From contig CAJFCJ010000019.1 of NCBI GenBank assembly GCA_904063045.1, positions 3,292,684 to 3,356,683 of the forward strand: DNA of 64,000 nucleotides, written 5' to 3'. The notes under the pieces are model-generated. The model was not told where the DNA came from and ran no database searches. It saw only the letters and a list, made by a program, of their open reading frames with translations. Numbering within the stretch: position 1 is the first letter of the stretch; each line of letters begins with the position of its first letter. The translations under genes were made by a program, and so were the position numbers. This DNA comes from Dimorphilus gyrociliatus (Eukaryota; Annelida; Polychaeta; Dinophilidae). Positions 19,337 to 30,765 of the stretch are shown here, one piece after another.

Positions 19337-20833
19337 ATGGCTGTATCAAGACAGAGGAATGTAAGTATCAGAAAAGCTGCAATTTTATTTGAAATTTTAA
19401 GCAAATAACAACGCCGATGGACCGGTGAAAGTTACCAAGCGCCATTTTTAAATTTTTTCGCGCTCACCTTTTTCTCTTTGTAGATGCAACTGCTAGGCGA
19501 CTCTCAGAAACCGGGTTTGGACAGTGAAAATATGAATGCGGGAAAAAACATTTTGGGCGAAAAGACGTCTGTAGTGACACGTTCAGCTTTGGGAAATATT
19601 AGTAATAAGAACACTACAACGGCTCATGGTGTACAAGCTCGAAAGTACTCGAAGAAGCATGTATTAACGAACAAGGAAAATGCTGCTATTACAACAAGAA
19701 GTAGAGCTAAAGAGATCGCTTCTTCCATGGCTATCAAAGATAAAGTCAAAGAAAAGTCTCCAAGACGAGAGACTGCCATGGAAGTTGTTGAGGAGCCAGG
19801 TGTAGTCATATATGATGTCGATAAAGAAGACCAGGGTAACCCACAGCTTGTTAGCGAATACGTTCAAGACGTGTACGCGTATTTAAGGAAATTAGAGGTT
19901 GTCTCTTTGACTTTTATTGCTTATCAGTGCACGGGTAATTTTTTCAGAGAGAAATTGAAATAAAAGAAGACTTTCTGTCATTGAAGAAAGACAACCCGAT
20001 TAAACCCCGCATGAGAAAAATCTTGATTGACTGGTTGGTCCAGGTTCACTCTAGATTCCATTTGCTACAGGAAACTCTTTACATAACTGTGTCTATCATT
20101 GATAGATTCCTTGAGGTAAAAAAAATTTAAAAAAACCCATTCTTGTTTATATTTTGAAAATTTCAAACAGGAGGCATGTATAAGTCGGAACGAATTACAA
20201 CTCGTCGGTGTGACGTCCATGCTAATTGCTTCAAAATACGAGGAAATGTATTCACCGGAAGTGAATGATTTCGTTTATATCAGTGATAAAGCTTACAAGA
20301 AAGAGGAAATCCTTAGAATGGAAATGATTATCCTGAGATCACTAGATTTCCGTCTTGGAAAACCCATTCCGCTACATTTTTTACGTCGATATTCTAAAGT
20401 GGCCGAAGTAGATGCCTTGAAACATGGCCTAGCCAAGTACTTAATGGAGTTGTGCTTGACAGAATATTCTCTTTGCCACATACTACCATCAAAAATTGCT
20501 GCAGCTGCCTTATTTATGTCAATGAAGGTATTGGGTGGCGAGAATGCCGAATGGGTAAGAAACGAAGTATTATAAAAAGTTTATCAAATGCTGTAAACAC
20601 TTTTCCCTTTTTGACAGACTGATGCCCTCATCCACCATAGCACCTACAGACAACAAGATCTCATTGATGTTTTGAGAAAAATGGCGGTTTTAGTGAAAAC
20701 AGCTGACTCGGGAAAAACAACTGCAGTTTATCGAAAGTACTGTGGATCTAAACATTTGCGTGTGGCAAGTATGGTCGAATTAAAATCTCCTGTCATCCAG
20801 AATTTGAGTAGATTGGCAGAATCAGTAGAATAA
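19337..20833 (+). CDS. G2/mitotic-specific cyclin B
   Basis: Exons 19337-19360, 19484-19897, 19948-20115, 20171-20554 and 20618-20833 join in frame to 401 aa. It is the CDK1 partner that drives mitotic entry. A destruction box RSALGNISN (RxxLxxIxN) lies near residue 35, followed by lysines usable for APC/C ubiquitination. The cyclin box begins with the B-type signature region ([16 protein letters not shown]) and continues [18 protein letters not shown] and FLRRYSKV. The first exon encodes only eight residues and the second begins with another in-frame ATG, so two starts are possible. Cyclin B1 and B2 are not separable by eye. Confidence 0.95.
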
Positions 20834-21063
20834 GTTGTTGATATTTATTAAAGCCCGATTTGGAACTCGTGAGTCCGCTCCGTCATTGTTTTTATGCAAA
20901 ATTTTTTATCATCGATTTTATTCATATTTGTTAAAGGACAAGCGCGCAGTAGTTGTTGAATCCTTTATTAAGAAAGTGTCCCGCGAGCCTACCTGTAAGA
21001 GGTTTTAATGTTATGTTGATGTTGTGTGTAAACTTAGCGGTATATGCCCGAACGAAAGCCGAT

Positions 21064-22173
21064 TTATTTCGTATCAATATTGTTGGAAATGAATAAACGA
21101 TCACTCGTAGGCGAATAATTTTGATGACTGTCTTTATTCATTAGCTGCGAATTTGAATTAAAATTATTTCGCTTGGTCTTAGGGAAACGTCCCTTTGACA
21201 GAAACCTAGCAAAGTACGGGTCCAAGTGATACAATTTTTCAGCTAAGCGGCTTCCTGAGCCAAGTGATTCCCTACCACCATTTATATAAGCCTGCTGATA
21301 GCTTTTTCTTAAGAGAGGTTCCAACGTGGAAGCTCTCGCTGTTGATTGCTCAGTCCATTTTTCTTGCTTCTCGTTAATGATACTAACTCTAAGGCGTCGA
21401 TGCAATAGGCAAACGAGCAGAATTATTACAGCAAGGACCAATATTGTAGAAAAGATTAAGAGTAGGGTATTAAAAAAGGGCTTTAGCCAGAAAGAATATG
21501 AACCACCTCTTGGCTTGTTTGGCGGAATGAAGCATTTATTTATTGTATTCGACCCTACTTGAAGAGTGGTGGCTCGGGCAGGACAACGTTCACAGAAATG
21601 TCCTGATTTTCTCTGATAGAATCCTAACTCGCAGGGTATACATTTTTCGCGATAATAGTATCCTAAAGGACAGCTGTCAAATTGGGTATACTTCAGGTTA
21701 TACATTGACGACCTGTTGCACGATTGACAGCACAGTCGATTATATATGCCCTTCCAGCAGAGGCCCCTGGATGCTATATCTGGACACGACTCATCTTTAT
21801 CTCCATATCTGCAATTAGGAGATTTGGTTTGCAACTCTCCACATGTTTTGCAACATTCACTCTCCAGCGTATAGCAATGACCGGAAAAATTTCTTATAAC
21901 TTTGCAATCAGTGGATCTGTCGCCCCATAAGCAATGACCATTTGTTCGGCGACTTTGATCCATCTTCTCTAAACAAGTCTGGCAACAAGCCCTCGATATA
22001 GAAGTAAAAAGGTCGTTGTTTGTTTTGTAGCACATGTACAGATTTTTACTAGTCCTTAAGATATCTTTACAAAAAGGCGTCGAATCGACGCAATTTACAT
22101 CGGTATTATCTAATTGCCCTCTTGAAAATGAAAAATACTCGGAAAAAAGTAAACAACTGATTTGCAAGTACAT
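21064..22173 (-). CDS. Single-pass receptor-like protein with three PLAC-like modules and an Eph-receptor-like cysteine motif
   Basis: Intronless frame of 369 aa from the ATG at 22173. The frame is open slightly further upstream but has no earlier ATG. The N-terminus (MYLQISCLLFSEYFSF) reads as a signal peptide. Three modules of about 32-40 residues follow, each with pattern C-x(5-7)-C-...-C-...-CC-x2-C (first CVDSTPFCKD...CCQTC; third CRYGDKDESCPDI...CCQSC). This matches the PLAC fold found at the C-terminus of ADAMTS-like and PCSK proteins. Next is a cysteine motif of the ephrin-receptor-like type (CPLGYYYREKCIPC, GHFCERCP), a hydrophobic segment (LLIFSTILVLAVIILLVCLL) with an HRRLR stop-transfer, and a cytoplasmic tail of about 115 aa. 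The tail has no recognised domain or death domain. Ligand and function are unknown. It is convergent with cyclin B, with 230 bp between stops. Confidence 0.75.
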   Translation of the reverse strand: MYLQISCLLFSEYFSFSRGQLDNTDVNCVDSTPFCKDILRTSKNLYMCYKTNNDLFTSISRACCQTCLEKMDQSRRTNGHCLWGDRSTDCKVIRNFSGHCYTLESECCKTCGELQTKSPNCRYGDKDESCPDIASRGLCWKGIYNRLCCQSCNRSSMYNLKYTQFDSCPLGYYYREKCIPCELGFYQRKSGHFCERCPARATTLQVGSNTINKCFIPPNKPRGGSYSFWLKPFFNTLLLIFSTILVLAVIILLVCLLHRRLRVSIINEKQEKWTEQSTARASTLEPLLRKSYQQAYINGGRESLGSGSRLAEKLYHLDPYFARFLSKGRFPKTKRNNFNSNSQLMNKDSHQNYSPTSDRLFISNNIDTK

Positions 22174-22800
22174 CTTCCTGAACAATTGTATAGCAAATGA
22201 TTTAAATGCCAAAATTACATCACTAATATATAGATCATTTTTTAAATCAGTATAAAAAAGATACTACACAGCAGTACCATGATCTTCAGGACACCCTCCG
22301 GGATATCTTCTCAGTAGGCGACCTGTTTCCGGTGAACCTTTATTGTATAACGACCTGGAAAATTTATGAAGTTTGTGAGTCAACGTTTTGGTTTTTGAAC
22401 AAGGAAACTTTCACTTTTGAAAAAGCAAGAGGAAAGAATGAGTGATTTTATTTCGAATTATTGAGGATGTCAATAAAAGCTTGAGTCACAAGTTATAGAA
22501 TTTCAAACAACAATTTAAAAAGAAATTGTTTATATTTTATAAAAAGAAACGGAGTGTATTGAATATCTTAGAATATTAATTTAAAGCATTGATTATCTAG
22601 CTTTGAGCAGATAAAATTTTTAGCCATTCAGTTTTGCTTTTCCATTATTTTGTGATTCGCAAACGATATATATATATGCTTTAAATGCGATTTTCGAAAC
22701 GCAGTTAAAAAGCACCAGAAGACGCGCTAAGCAACAGCGACAAAAAATGATTACAGTTCCCGATTAAATTACTTTTTATGTTAATGAAATTTTATCGAAA
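22174..22800. other. Intergenic region between the receptor gene and EFA6
   Basis: Both flanking genes are on the minus strand, so this should hold the receptor promoter and the EFA6 3' UTR. No convincing open frame was seen; there is a short TA run near 22669. Confidence 0.5.
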
Positions 22801-25800
22801 TCACAGGCCGAGCGCAGGCTTGTACCTTTCAAACATATTCGTCTGACGAAATTTATCAGTCGGCGAAGAAGGCGGCTCATCGACTTCTCCTATAACAGTT
22901 TCGGCTAGAGATCCAGCGATATTAGTATTTAAATGTTCTTGTAAAAGGCAAAAGTAAGTGTCAAATCTTTTTTCTTCCATTTGTAAGTAAGATTCAATAG
23001 ATTTGTGTTCCTCAATAAGGCGACTTTTAGCTCCCTTTTCGGGAGCTGTGCGAGAATGCTCAATAAGATCTTGCTTTAATTTTTTTAAATGCTCTTGATG
23101 ACTTAAGAATTGTTGTTGCTGAAAAAAAAACAATATTAAATATGTGCTTCATGTAAACATATTAAAGAAAGTTTGTAGAAAATATTAATACCGCGCTCAA
23201 TTTTGTATAGCTGGACGGCATGACATAACGCTGAAATTTTTTCTGTGAACTGCAAGGTGCAGGAAGAGGAGGTGCTGACAGAAAAGCTGATGTTCTATTT
23301 ATAGACAAAATCCACTCTTCAGTATCTTTTGTATTACTGCATTGGAACATATATTTTGATCCATCCGCTGTGTATAAAGTGAACACGTGCTGTTTTTTTT
23401 TATAGTCTAAGGCTGGCTCAGCGAAAGCGTGATAAATTCTAATCAAATTATCTGGATTATCAGTAACTCCTTGCTTCTTGAAACCATTTTCGTTCTTATG
23501 CAAACAAAGAGCCATACCTTCTAACATGACGTAAAACATTTTCCACTTACGTTTTCCCAGTGGTGCTGTTAAAAGCGAAAGATTTATGTTAAATAATTAA
23601 ACTCCCTATTAAGCTTTTGTGCTAACTTTTTTTGCCGTTAGAATACCAACAGCATTTCCTCATCATGTAACCTTTTTTCTGTCCTTCAAGATTTCCTTGA
23701 GATTCCTGCGGCTGCAATAATATTATTTCCTTTTTATTAAAAAATTACCAAACCAATAACAATAACACAATACTTACAGGCTCTGGAATAGACCTATTAT
23801 CGTTTAATTGCGGTAGATCGTCTTGTTCGCTATATAGAAAAAAAAACAGACAACCATTAAAGGAAATATATTTATTTTTATATTATTAATATACAAACAC
23901 TTGGCAAACTAAAGGCTCGTTTTTTATACTTTGATAGATTTGCATTAATATTTCCTTAGGAAAGTTTTCTCCATCGTTTAAGCATTGCAAATTTTCAATA
24001 AATTGCTTGCAGGTCATCTTTCGTTCTGGCTCGATTGCCTAAATAGAAAATTAATCATTTTAGACGATGAAAAAATTTCATATAAAATTCCCTCACCGTA
24101 TTATTTAAATCACCATTTAAAAGCAAAATCGCACAAGTCAGAGTGTGGCAAGAATCTGCAAACGTAAATCGGATTCAAAAACAATCGATAGAATTCAATT
24201 AAAAGGATAAAAAAAATGATATGAAAAATATAACGAATTAGCTTACCATCCGAATTGAAACATCCTGGATTTAATAGTACAAATCTTTGAGCGAAATGAA
24301 CTAATACACGTTCCCTCTCGCATGTCTCGCCCGTTAAAACAATATGTGATAAAAATTCTCGGAGTGCCTTATCCAGACTATATCCTTCAAAACTAAAATA
24401 TTTTAAAAATTCATCCCCAACCAGCTGAGAGAATTCATTTCTGATAATAAACAAACAAAATGTTAGTTAATCAATTAATAATAGTTTTACATTGATTTAT
24501 TACTTTTTGCTTAAATGTCGTGAAATGTCGCTTTTCTTAAAACCGTCTAAGCTGTACAATCTTTTTGCTAACCTGGCTGCTGAAGGCCTATCAACCTATA
24601 AGTATCAAAGGATTGGAATTAATCATTGAAAAAAAATAATTGATAGTCAGGCTTTACCTCTTTAATTGGTTGATGATAGAGACTCTCAGCATCTGAACCA
24701 TCGCTAGAGGCCAATGATTCGGCTCTTTCTGCTGGACTTGGGGGATTTGAATGAGGTTCGCTTGACGTAATTTTAAATTGGTCCACCTCAATTTTCTGAG
24801 GTTTCGAATAGCTTTCGGTATCGGAGAGTTGCAGGTCAATTTCTCGACGTAATTTATCGAACATTGCGTGTACGTCTTCTTCCACAATAGCTTCCTGAAC
24901 TGCTTGAGGAAATTCCTTAGGATCTTTTGTTTTCGATTTGGCTACAGCGCGTGGTTCTTCCCCGGCTATAAAGGTGGGCATATGGACTTTACGAGAGTTG
25001 ATTGTTGGCGAAATAGGATGATCGGGAGAGTTTTGAAGAGAAGTTGAATATTCCGGAACTTTCGTCGGAGAAGAACAATTTTCCAACGATTTGATTCTCT
25101 CGTTGTGCAATACATCCACAGAAGTTGCCATACCATCCAAATCAATATCAACCACAGCAGTCGTAATGCCTTGTAAATAGTTTTCGTGACTCTTACTCGA
25201 ACGCACCGATGAATTTGATAATGGGATGCGGCTAGACGAATGAGATATGGCATCCGTTGAACAATCCATCTCTAGACCAGAATCTTTAAGTGATGCGGTA
25301 GAACGGTTAGTTTCAAGCAGTATGTCAGAACTATCTTCTGGCAAAACAGCTGGCATTTCCTCGGCTTCAGCCAGAGGCGCTCGTCGAGGTATTCTTGATT
25401 TTTTACCATTTGTTTCTCGTTTTGGCTTGGGAGGCGGAGGGGACTTTTCAACATCTTTTGAAGGCGTAGTACGTATAATCTTATCGCCGGTCATTAAGAA
25501 TACGTCATAACGTTTACTTGGAGACGTTGTAGACGTTTCCGCAACGCTATTCAGTACATCCATTTCATAGATTGGATGGGGGGAGTGCTTGACCAGTAAT
25601 TGATGAGATTTATTTATAGGTGTGACAACTTCCTGCAACTTGGCTGAATCAGGATCACAAGTGAGATATGGGGCAGCAATTTGCAGAATCTTCCTCTCTA
25701 TAATACAAAGAGTTTCATCTGTTTTTCTCTTTTCTCAAAAGTTTAGATATAATCGTGCCTTACCTCTCCTTATTCTAAGATTAATCTGGTTACCGGTTTC

Positions 25801-26905
25801 CTTAATTAACTTTACAGCTGAAAAAATAAATATTCAAAGCTGGGTTATTGACATATAGAATGTCAAAAGAAATATTAATAGGAAAAAGACTAAACTAAAA
25901 TTAGGATGATGCACATGCTTTTCTAAACAATAAGAGATCATTTCTTTTCTTTTTTATATTTTAACAGCAAAAAAATTGGCTTTATCGCAGAAATTAAGCC
26001 AGTTGCCCTTGAACCAATAAAGTATGATAGAAGTAATATTTATAAGTATTTAATTATAATGATATATCAATTATACTAAAAGCTGAAGCTTGTATATATA
26101 GTATAAAGCAGTGATAATATGAAGTTTTTAATTTTTTTTTGTTAAATAGTAATCGTCTTTATATTATACCTTGTATATTAAAGAGAGATTGACAGATAGT
26201 ATATACAGTATATATATATATATATGTTTGAAGTATATACAATATGAATATATCTATATACTGTATATATATATATATATATATTATAGATACATGTGTA
26301 TATAGATATTGTATATACGGTAATACCTTTATGTTGTTAAATATGGTATATATGTGGAATATACTATGTATATACTATAAAGATACATATACATTAGGCG
26401 TAACCTGTCGTACCGTCAAGAGTTGTTAATCCTTTGATACACTCATCGTTCACGGCTTCTATCACGTCACCAACTTGAAGCTGGAGGATTATAGCATTCC
26501 ACTTTAGTCAAAAGACTAGAGCTTAAGCCGGTTTTATGCGATTTGATTGGAAGCAGAATCATTTAAAAAGTAGGCGAAGATCGAGATAATCACTTATGAT
26601 AATTACAGTCGAATTTTCATTGATGATCATATAATAATCGTAATACCATCAAATCGTTTTAAAATGTAAGTTATTATCAAGCATTGTTCTTTAAAAGCAA
26701 ACTATATAATCACTAAACAACAACGATTCGTATAACACACTGAAAAAAATCGAATTACCTCGGAATCAAAGGCTGCAGAACCGGATAAAATATCACAAAT
26801 TATATGCCACGGTAATAATCTAGATGGAAAACCGCCGATGATTGAGAATCCAAAGCCGATGCTGGGTCGTTTCTCGAGATGAACGTGAAATACTTTATCG
26901 TCCAT
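22801..26905 (-). CDS. Efa6: EFA6 / PH-and-SEC7-domain Arf6 guanine nucleotide exchange factor with N-terminal PDZ
   Basis: Twelve exons: 26759-26905, 26414-26480, 25764-25817, 24658-25697, 24504-24595, 24247-24440, 24097-24155, 23899-24038, 23778-23829, 23627-23711, 23192-23565, 22801-23118; 873 aa in frame. Residues 1-90 form a PDZ domain (SIGFGFSIIGGF, LQVGDVIEAVND, AVKLIKETG). A disordered linker holds two SxIP motifs (SRIP at 190-193 and 245-248), the usual EB1-binding signal. The Sec7 domain follows with LTGETCERERVLVHFAQRF, which includes the catalytic glutamate region. Then come a PH domain (KKGYMMRKCCWYSNGKK, KRKWKMFYVMLEGMALCL) and a C-terminal coiled coil. The family activates Arf6 at the plasma membrane and, in fly and worm, restrains cortical microtubules. 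The 23899 donor (GT|GTTTGT) is the least certain junction. Confidence 0.93.
25818..26413 (-). other. EFA6 intron with TA microsatellites
   Basis: A 596 bp intron splitting the PDZ coding region, rich in TA dinucleotide runs between about 26205 and 26285. No other element is recognised. Confidence 0.7.
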
Positions 26906-29362
26906 GATGAATTCATCGCGAAATCGCCTATGCTAAAAACCGGAGGGAGTGAGCAGCACCGCAGACACTGAGTCTGCCATACGCGTTTCACCTGATTTTG
27001 ATTATAATTTTATATAAGCTATTGTTTTGTGGACAGACGCTTATTTTTATTGTTTATATCTAATGAATTATGTAAGATAATTAGGAAAAAATTTATTCTT
27101 CAATTTTTCAGAAGAAATAGCAAAATTTTCTTCTTTTTTTTATTCTCTGTTAGACAATACTGTTATCTCAATATTTATGACTATATAGATTAGCAGAATA
27201 ATTTAAAGTCATTCAAATTCCAATCGATATAATAGCAATTTTATGATAAATGCCCAAAACAATTTATGTTCTCCTTGGACAAAGACTATAATTATACACT
27301 CTTTGGATCGCAAGCGTGAAAGAAATAGCAAATTAAGTAATTTTGATTGAAAAAAGTACCATTTTCTTTCTAGCTAGTTTTATTAAATGAAGGACCAAAA
27401 ATAAATGTTCAGATAAAGGGAAAATTTAAATGTAAAAACAAAGGTAACAGACTTAATTTTAATAAGGCCTTGAGCGTTCTAAAGAACAATGGAGGATTTC
27501 TAGGATGTTCTTTTTTTTTTTTTGTTCCGCACTCGATATAAATTATGACCAGAAGTTGTTTTGTATTATTTAAGATAGCTAGATGTAGAAATATTTCTTT
27601 TTCAACTAATTACAATTGATGCTTTAATTAAACATTTGTTCTATTTCAATTAAATGGTGAAATTTTTAGGAAATATTCAAATGGCTAGATAGTCAGAGCA
27701 CTCTTCAAGTACAATTATTTTACGCACTTGGTTGTGCACAAGTACGCATAACTGCGCATGTTAATATGAATAACTGTTCTATCACAGAGCGTTTCCCAAT
27801 CCCTCTATTATTATTATTTGTCGAAACTATACCGCACTGTTTCATCAGGAGTACTCAAGTTGAATTCTATTATATAATACTATATGTTCGAATTGATATT
27901 TGTGAGAAAAATGAATTATCTTCTTTTAACTGTAATTTATTTTAACCTTTTATATAAATCTTTAAAGGATTTAAGTAGCTTAAAAGAATTTTTTTTTTCT
28001 AGTTATAGTCTATATAAATTTACATTGTCTATTGACTAAGTATAGAACGAGTTCATACAGTGTTGAGTAAACAAGAGAGAATAAAATTCCTATCGGGTAT
28101 TATTAAATTCAGTGTGGTAGAAAACTCTTCTATAAATTCTGTATAAAAAGCATTTATACATGATACATTCGAAAATTTCTATTCATAATTAATGACATCT
28201 GTTCTTAAAGAGAGACAATTATTCATTTTGTAGGAAAGGCCAATTTACTAGTTGCATTCATAACATGATTTATTTATTAGGAAAAATATGTTACAGATGA
28301 CTAAACATAAAATTCCTGTTTCATTCAGCTTTAACAATAATAGTACCGATCATTTCACTACTTTTATTAAAAATAATAGTAAAAGTATTGAAAATATTAT
28401 TTTAAAAGGAGATTATCAAGAATTTTAGCTTTTCTACACACAAAAGTTGCATATTTACGTAGTAAAAGTTGATTACGAGATAGAATGGAAAATATCTTCG
28501 GCTAGTCTTTTTTCTTTTTTTCTATTAAAACAGTGCCTTAAAGATGAAAGAAAAACGTATTGTAAGACTGAATACTACTTCCAAAGTAATTGACTTTTGT
28601 ACAACTACTATAAATGCAAGCGTTTCTTTCTTAGGCTTGTAAAATGCAACATTAAAACAAGTAATAAAAGCTTTGTAAGAACTACTTTTTTTTTTTAAGA
28701 AAAAAAAATTACTTCCAATTTGGTTTGGAAATTATATCTTCCCAGTTTGAGGTGACTGGATTTTTGTAATTAAGTAATACTAGTACAACACGGAAAGAAT
28801 ATCTAAAATAAGAAAATTGTTGTACTTTAGCTAAGTAAACATAGTTGTTTAAAAATAACTTAAATCTGTTTCCTACTATGGTAGACTGGTTGTTTTGTGT
28901 AATGGAAACTTGGAGATGTTTTGATAAAACTATTCTGAATAGAGCTACTAAACTTTTCTTATCCAAAATGAGATACTTGAATAAAAACTAACCTTGCCAT
29001 CTGGTGGTTTTCGGAGGTTACTCCTTCGATTACGTAATTTTTTTTTATGAATCCTTTGAACAATCTTAATACACTTAAACTTTCCCATAGTTGATAAAGA
29101 CATAGAGAAGCTTTGACAGTTTGAAAGTTTGGTCACTGAAATTATTCAAATCTGTTTTTTCCATCCAATTCAGTTGGAAAGCAGTGGCAGCTTATTCAGA
29201 CTTCACTCCTTCCGTAACGACGAATAATACAGACGAAAGTTTACTGAGCGGCTGCTAATACTGGTTGTACTATTTAAAAAAGTGAGTATTACTAACGTTG
29301 ATGAGCAATATATATTAGTTAGAAAGCGTTTCCCTCGACGCTTCGTTTGCTAAGTTGCAGTC
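26906..29362. promoter_or_regulatory. Upstream region between EFA6 (-) and the CUPID-domain gene (+)
   Basis: A 2.4 kb AT-rich divergent region. One possible small minus-strand gene (28860-29136) is listed separately. Otherwise I see no conserved frame. Regulatory content is inferred only from gene orientation. Confidence 0.35.
28860..29136 (-). CDS. Doubtful small basic protein, two exons
   Basis: A minus-strand frame ends 28993 at a good donor (AAG|GTTAGT) and can be joined to 28860-28934 after ATTCAG, a 58-nt intron typical of this window. The joined frame is very basic (KKKLRNRRSNLRKPPDGK) and polar at the end. The first plausible ATG codons lie inside the frame (MSLSTMGKF); upstream, a different frame carries an ATG at 29164. 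No family is recognised. It may be a chance frame. Confidence 0.2.
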
Positions 29363-30654
29363 ATGGATTTGGATTATGATAATCCGGATGACGTGCGACT
29401 ACGAAAAATGGAACTGGAGAGGAAGAAAACGTTATTGGAGGAGAAATTGAAAGGAAAGTTAGACGAGCTCAAAGCTATTTGCATAGAGGAATACGTATGT
29501 AACTGTAAATATAACAATTCAGGATTGTAGCTAAGCAGAGTTTATGAACAATTTTTAGGACTTAACGGGTCGTGTGCCTGATGAATATAAAATGATCCCA
29601 GGTTCCCCTCTACTTAAATTTCGTAGAAAATTCGGCGCTTCCTTTCGTTTCTCGCCAAAACTGCTAGCTGACGACTCGGATCCAGAGATGGACGATTTAG
29701 AAAAACAAGTGGAAATTAACAGATCCGTTGTTGCTGCTAACGAAAAGGTTTATAAAGAATCAAAAGGTATTTTAAGGAGAAGACACAAGCTACAATATAA
29801 AACAAGCGCAAGTGAATTGAAGAAATTAGAGGAAAGGCTTATCAACTTAAAGATCGAAAAGGGTAAGAAGCCTATTCGTGTGTCAAATTCAATAGAAGAC
29901 TGCAGTGATGAGCACTCACTAGACGAGCTGGACAATTCAAGGGATTCTTCTCCAGTTAAAAGAGAGGCCGTTATAAAGTCCTCGTCGATGGTAAAAATAC
30001 TTTTATATTACTTTTTAATAGGTTTTTATTAAAGCCCATTTTAACTCTATTAAGGTCGAATATATAGAAATGACTCCAAGTTCGAAAACAAGTCATCACA
30101 GCCGTTTTTCTCCGTCATTTAAGAATATCGCACAATTAAGATCACCAGATTTTAAATCCCCCCCTTCACCGTCTTTTAGACGCTCATATCAGAGTTTTCG
30201 TCAATCATCCATTCGAAACAAAAACTATTCTTCAATATCGCAACGTTATAGTGATAAACCAGGGGAACTGACTGAGTCGCCTGATCAAGTGGCACACTTT
30301 CGACGATCACAATACTCGTCGTTAAGACTGAATGACAGAGACAGGTCGTTTAGCGATCCGAGAAAATCACGCAACTGTTTTGAAATAGCAAAACCATTCT
30401 TGTCTCCCGATGCGATAAAATATAGTGAAAGTAAACGACGTCAGATGACTTTACTGTCATCTGATAACGTTCACAGATCCCGTGCCAATTCCCAGCCGGA
30501 GAGGCAAACGTTTAGATTTATACGATCTCCTCCCCACTTCAATAACAATTTTAGCGATTTGGATGAGACAAACCAAACAGATCTTTTCTCTCCCGTAAGA
30601 AATAATTGGTTCTATTACGGAAACCGTCATATGCATGATTCAACACTTGTATGA
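29363..30654 (+). CDS. CUPID-domain protein (INAVA/CCDC120/FRMD4-C-terminus type)
   Basis: Exons 29363-29494, 29559-29990 and 30055-30654 join in frame to 387 aa. An N-terminal helix (ELERKKTLLEEKLKGKLDEL) leads into LTGRVPDEY, LLKFRRKFGASFRFSPKLL and DDLEKQVEINRSVVAANEK. The order LTGxxPxEY, then R-R-x-G-x-x-F, then a coiled coil is the CUPID (DUF3338) signature found in vertebrate INAVA, CCDC120 and the C-terminal part of FRMD4A/B. Those proteins bind cytohesin Arf exchange factors. No FERM domain is present here, so it resembles the stand-alone members. The rest is Ser/Arg-rich and disordered, with repeated RxxS and S-P sites. I am fairly sure of the domain; the specific orthologue is open. 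Confidence 0.8.
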
Positions 30655-30709
30655 AATGAGCTGTACAGTATTGTTTTTTTATCCAATAGTTCTTGTCTAC
30701 TTTCTCTCT

Positions 30710-30765
<56 letters not shown>

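Noticed and set aside
21326-21930. Several plus-strand frames opposite the receptor gene
   Set aside because: Shadows of the Cys-rich minus-strand CDS, which has a signal peptide, regular cysteine spacing and a membrane span.
24654-25510. Alternative frames on both strands inside the long EFA6 exon
   Set aside because: The EFA6 frame joins to the PDZ and Sec7 exons in phase; the others do not join to anything.
26205-26285. TA-rich pair of runs that looked like an inverted element
   Set aside because: TA runs are self-complementary by nature; no target-site duplication or terminal repeat is seen.
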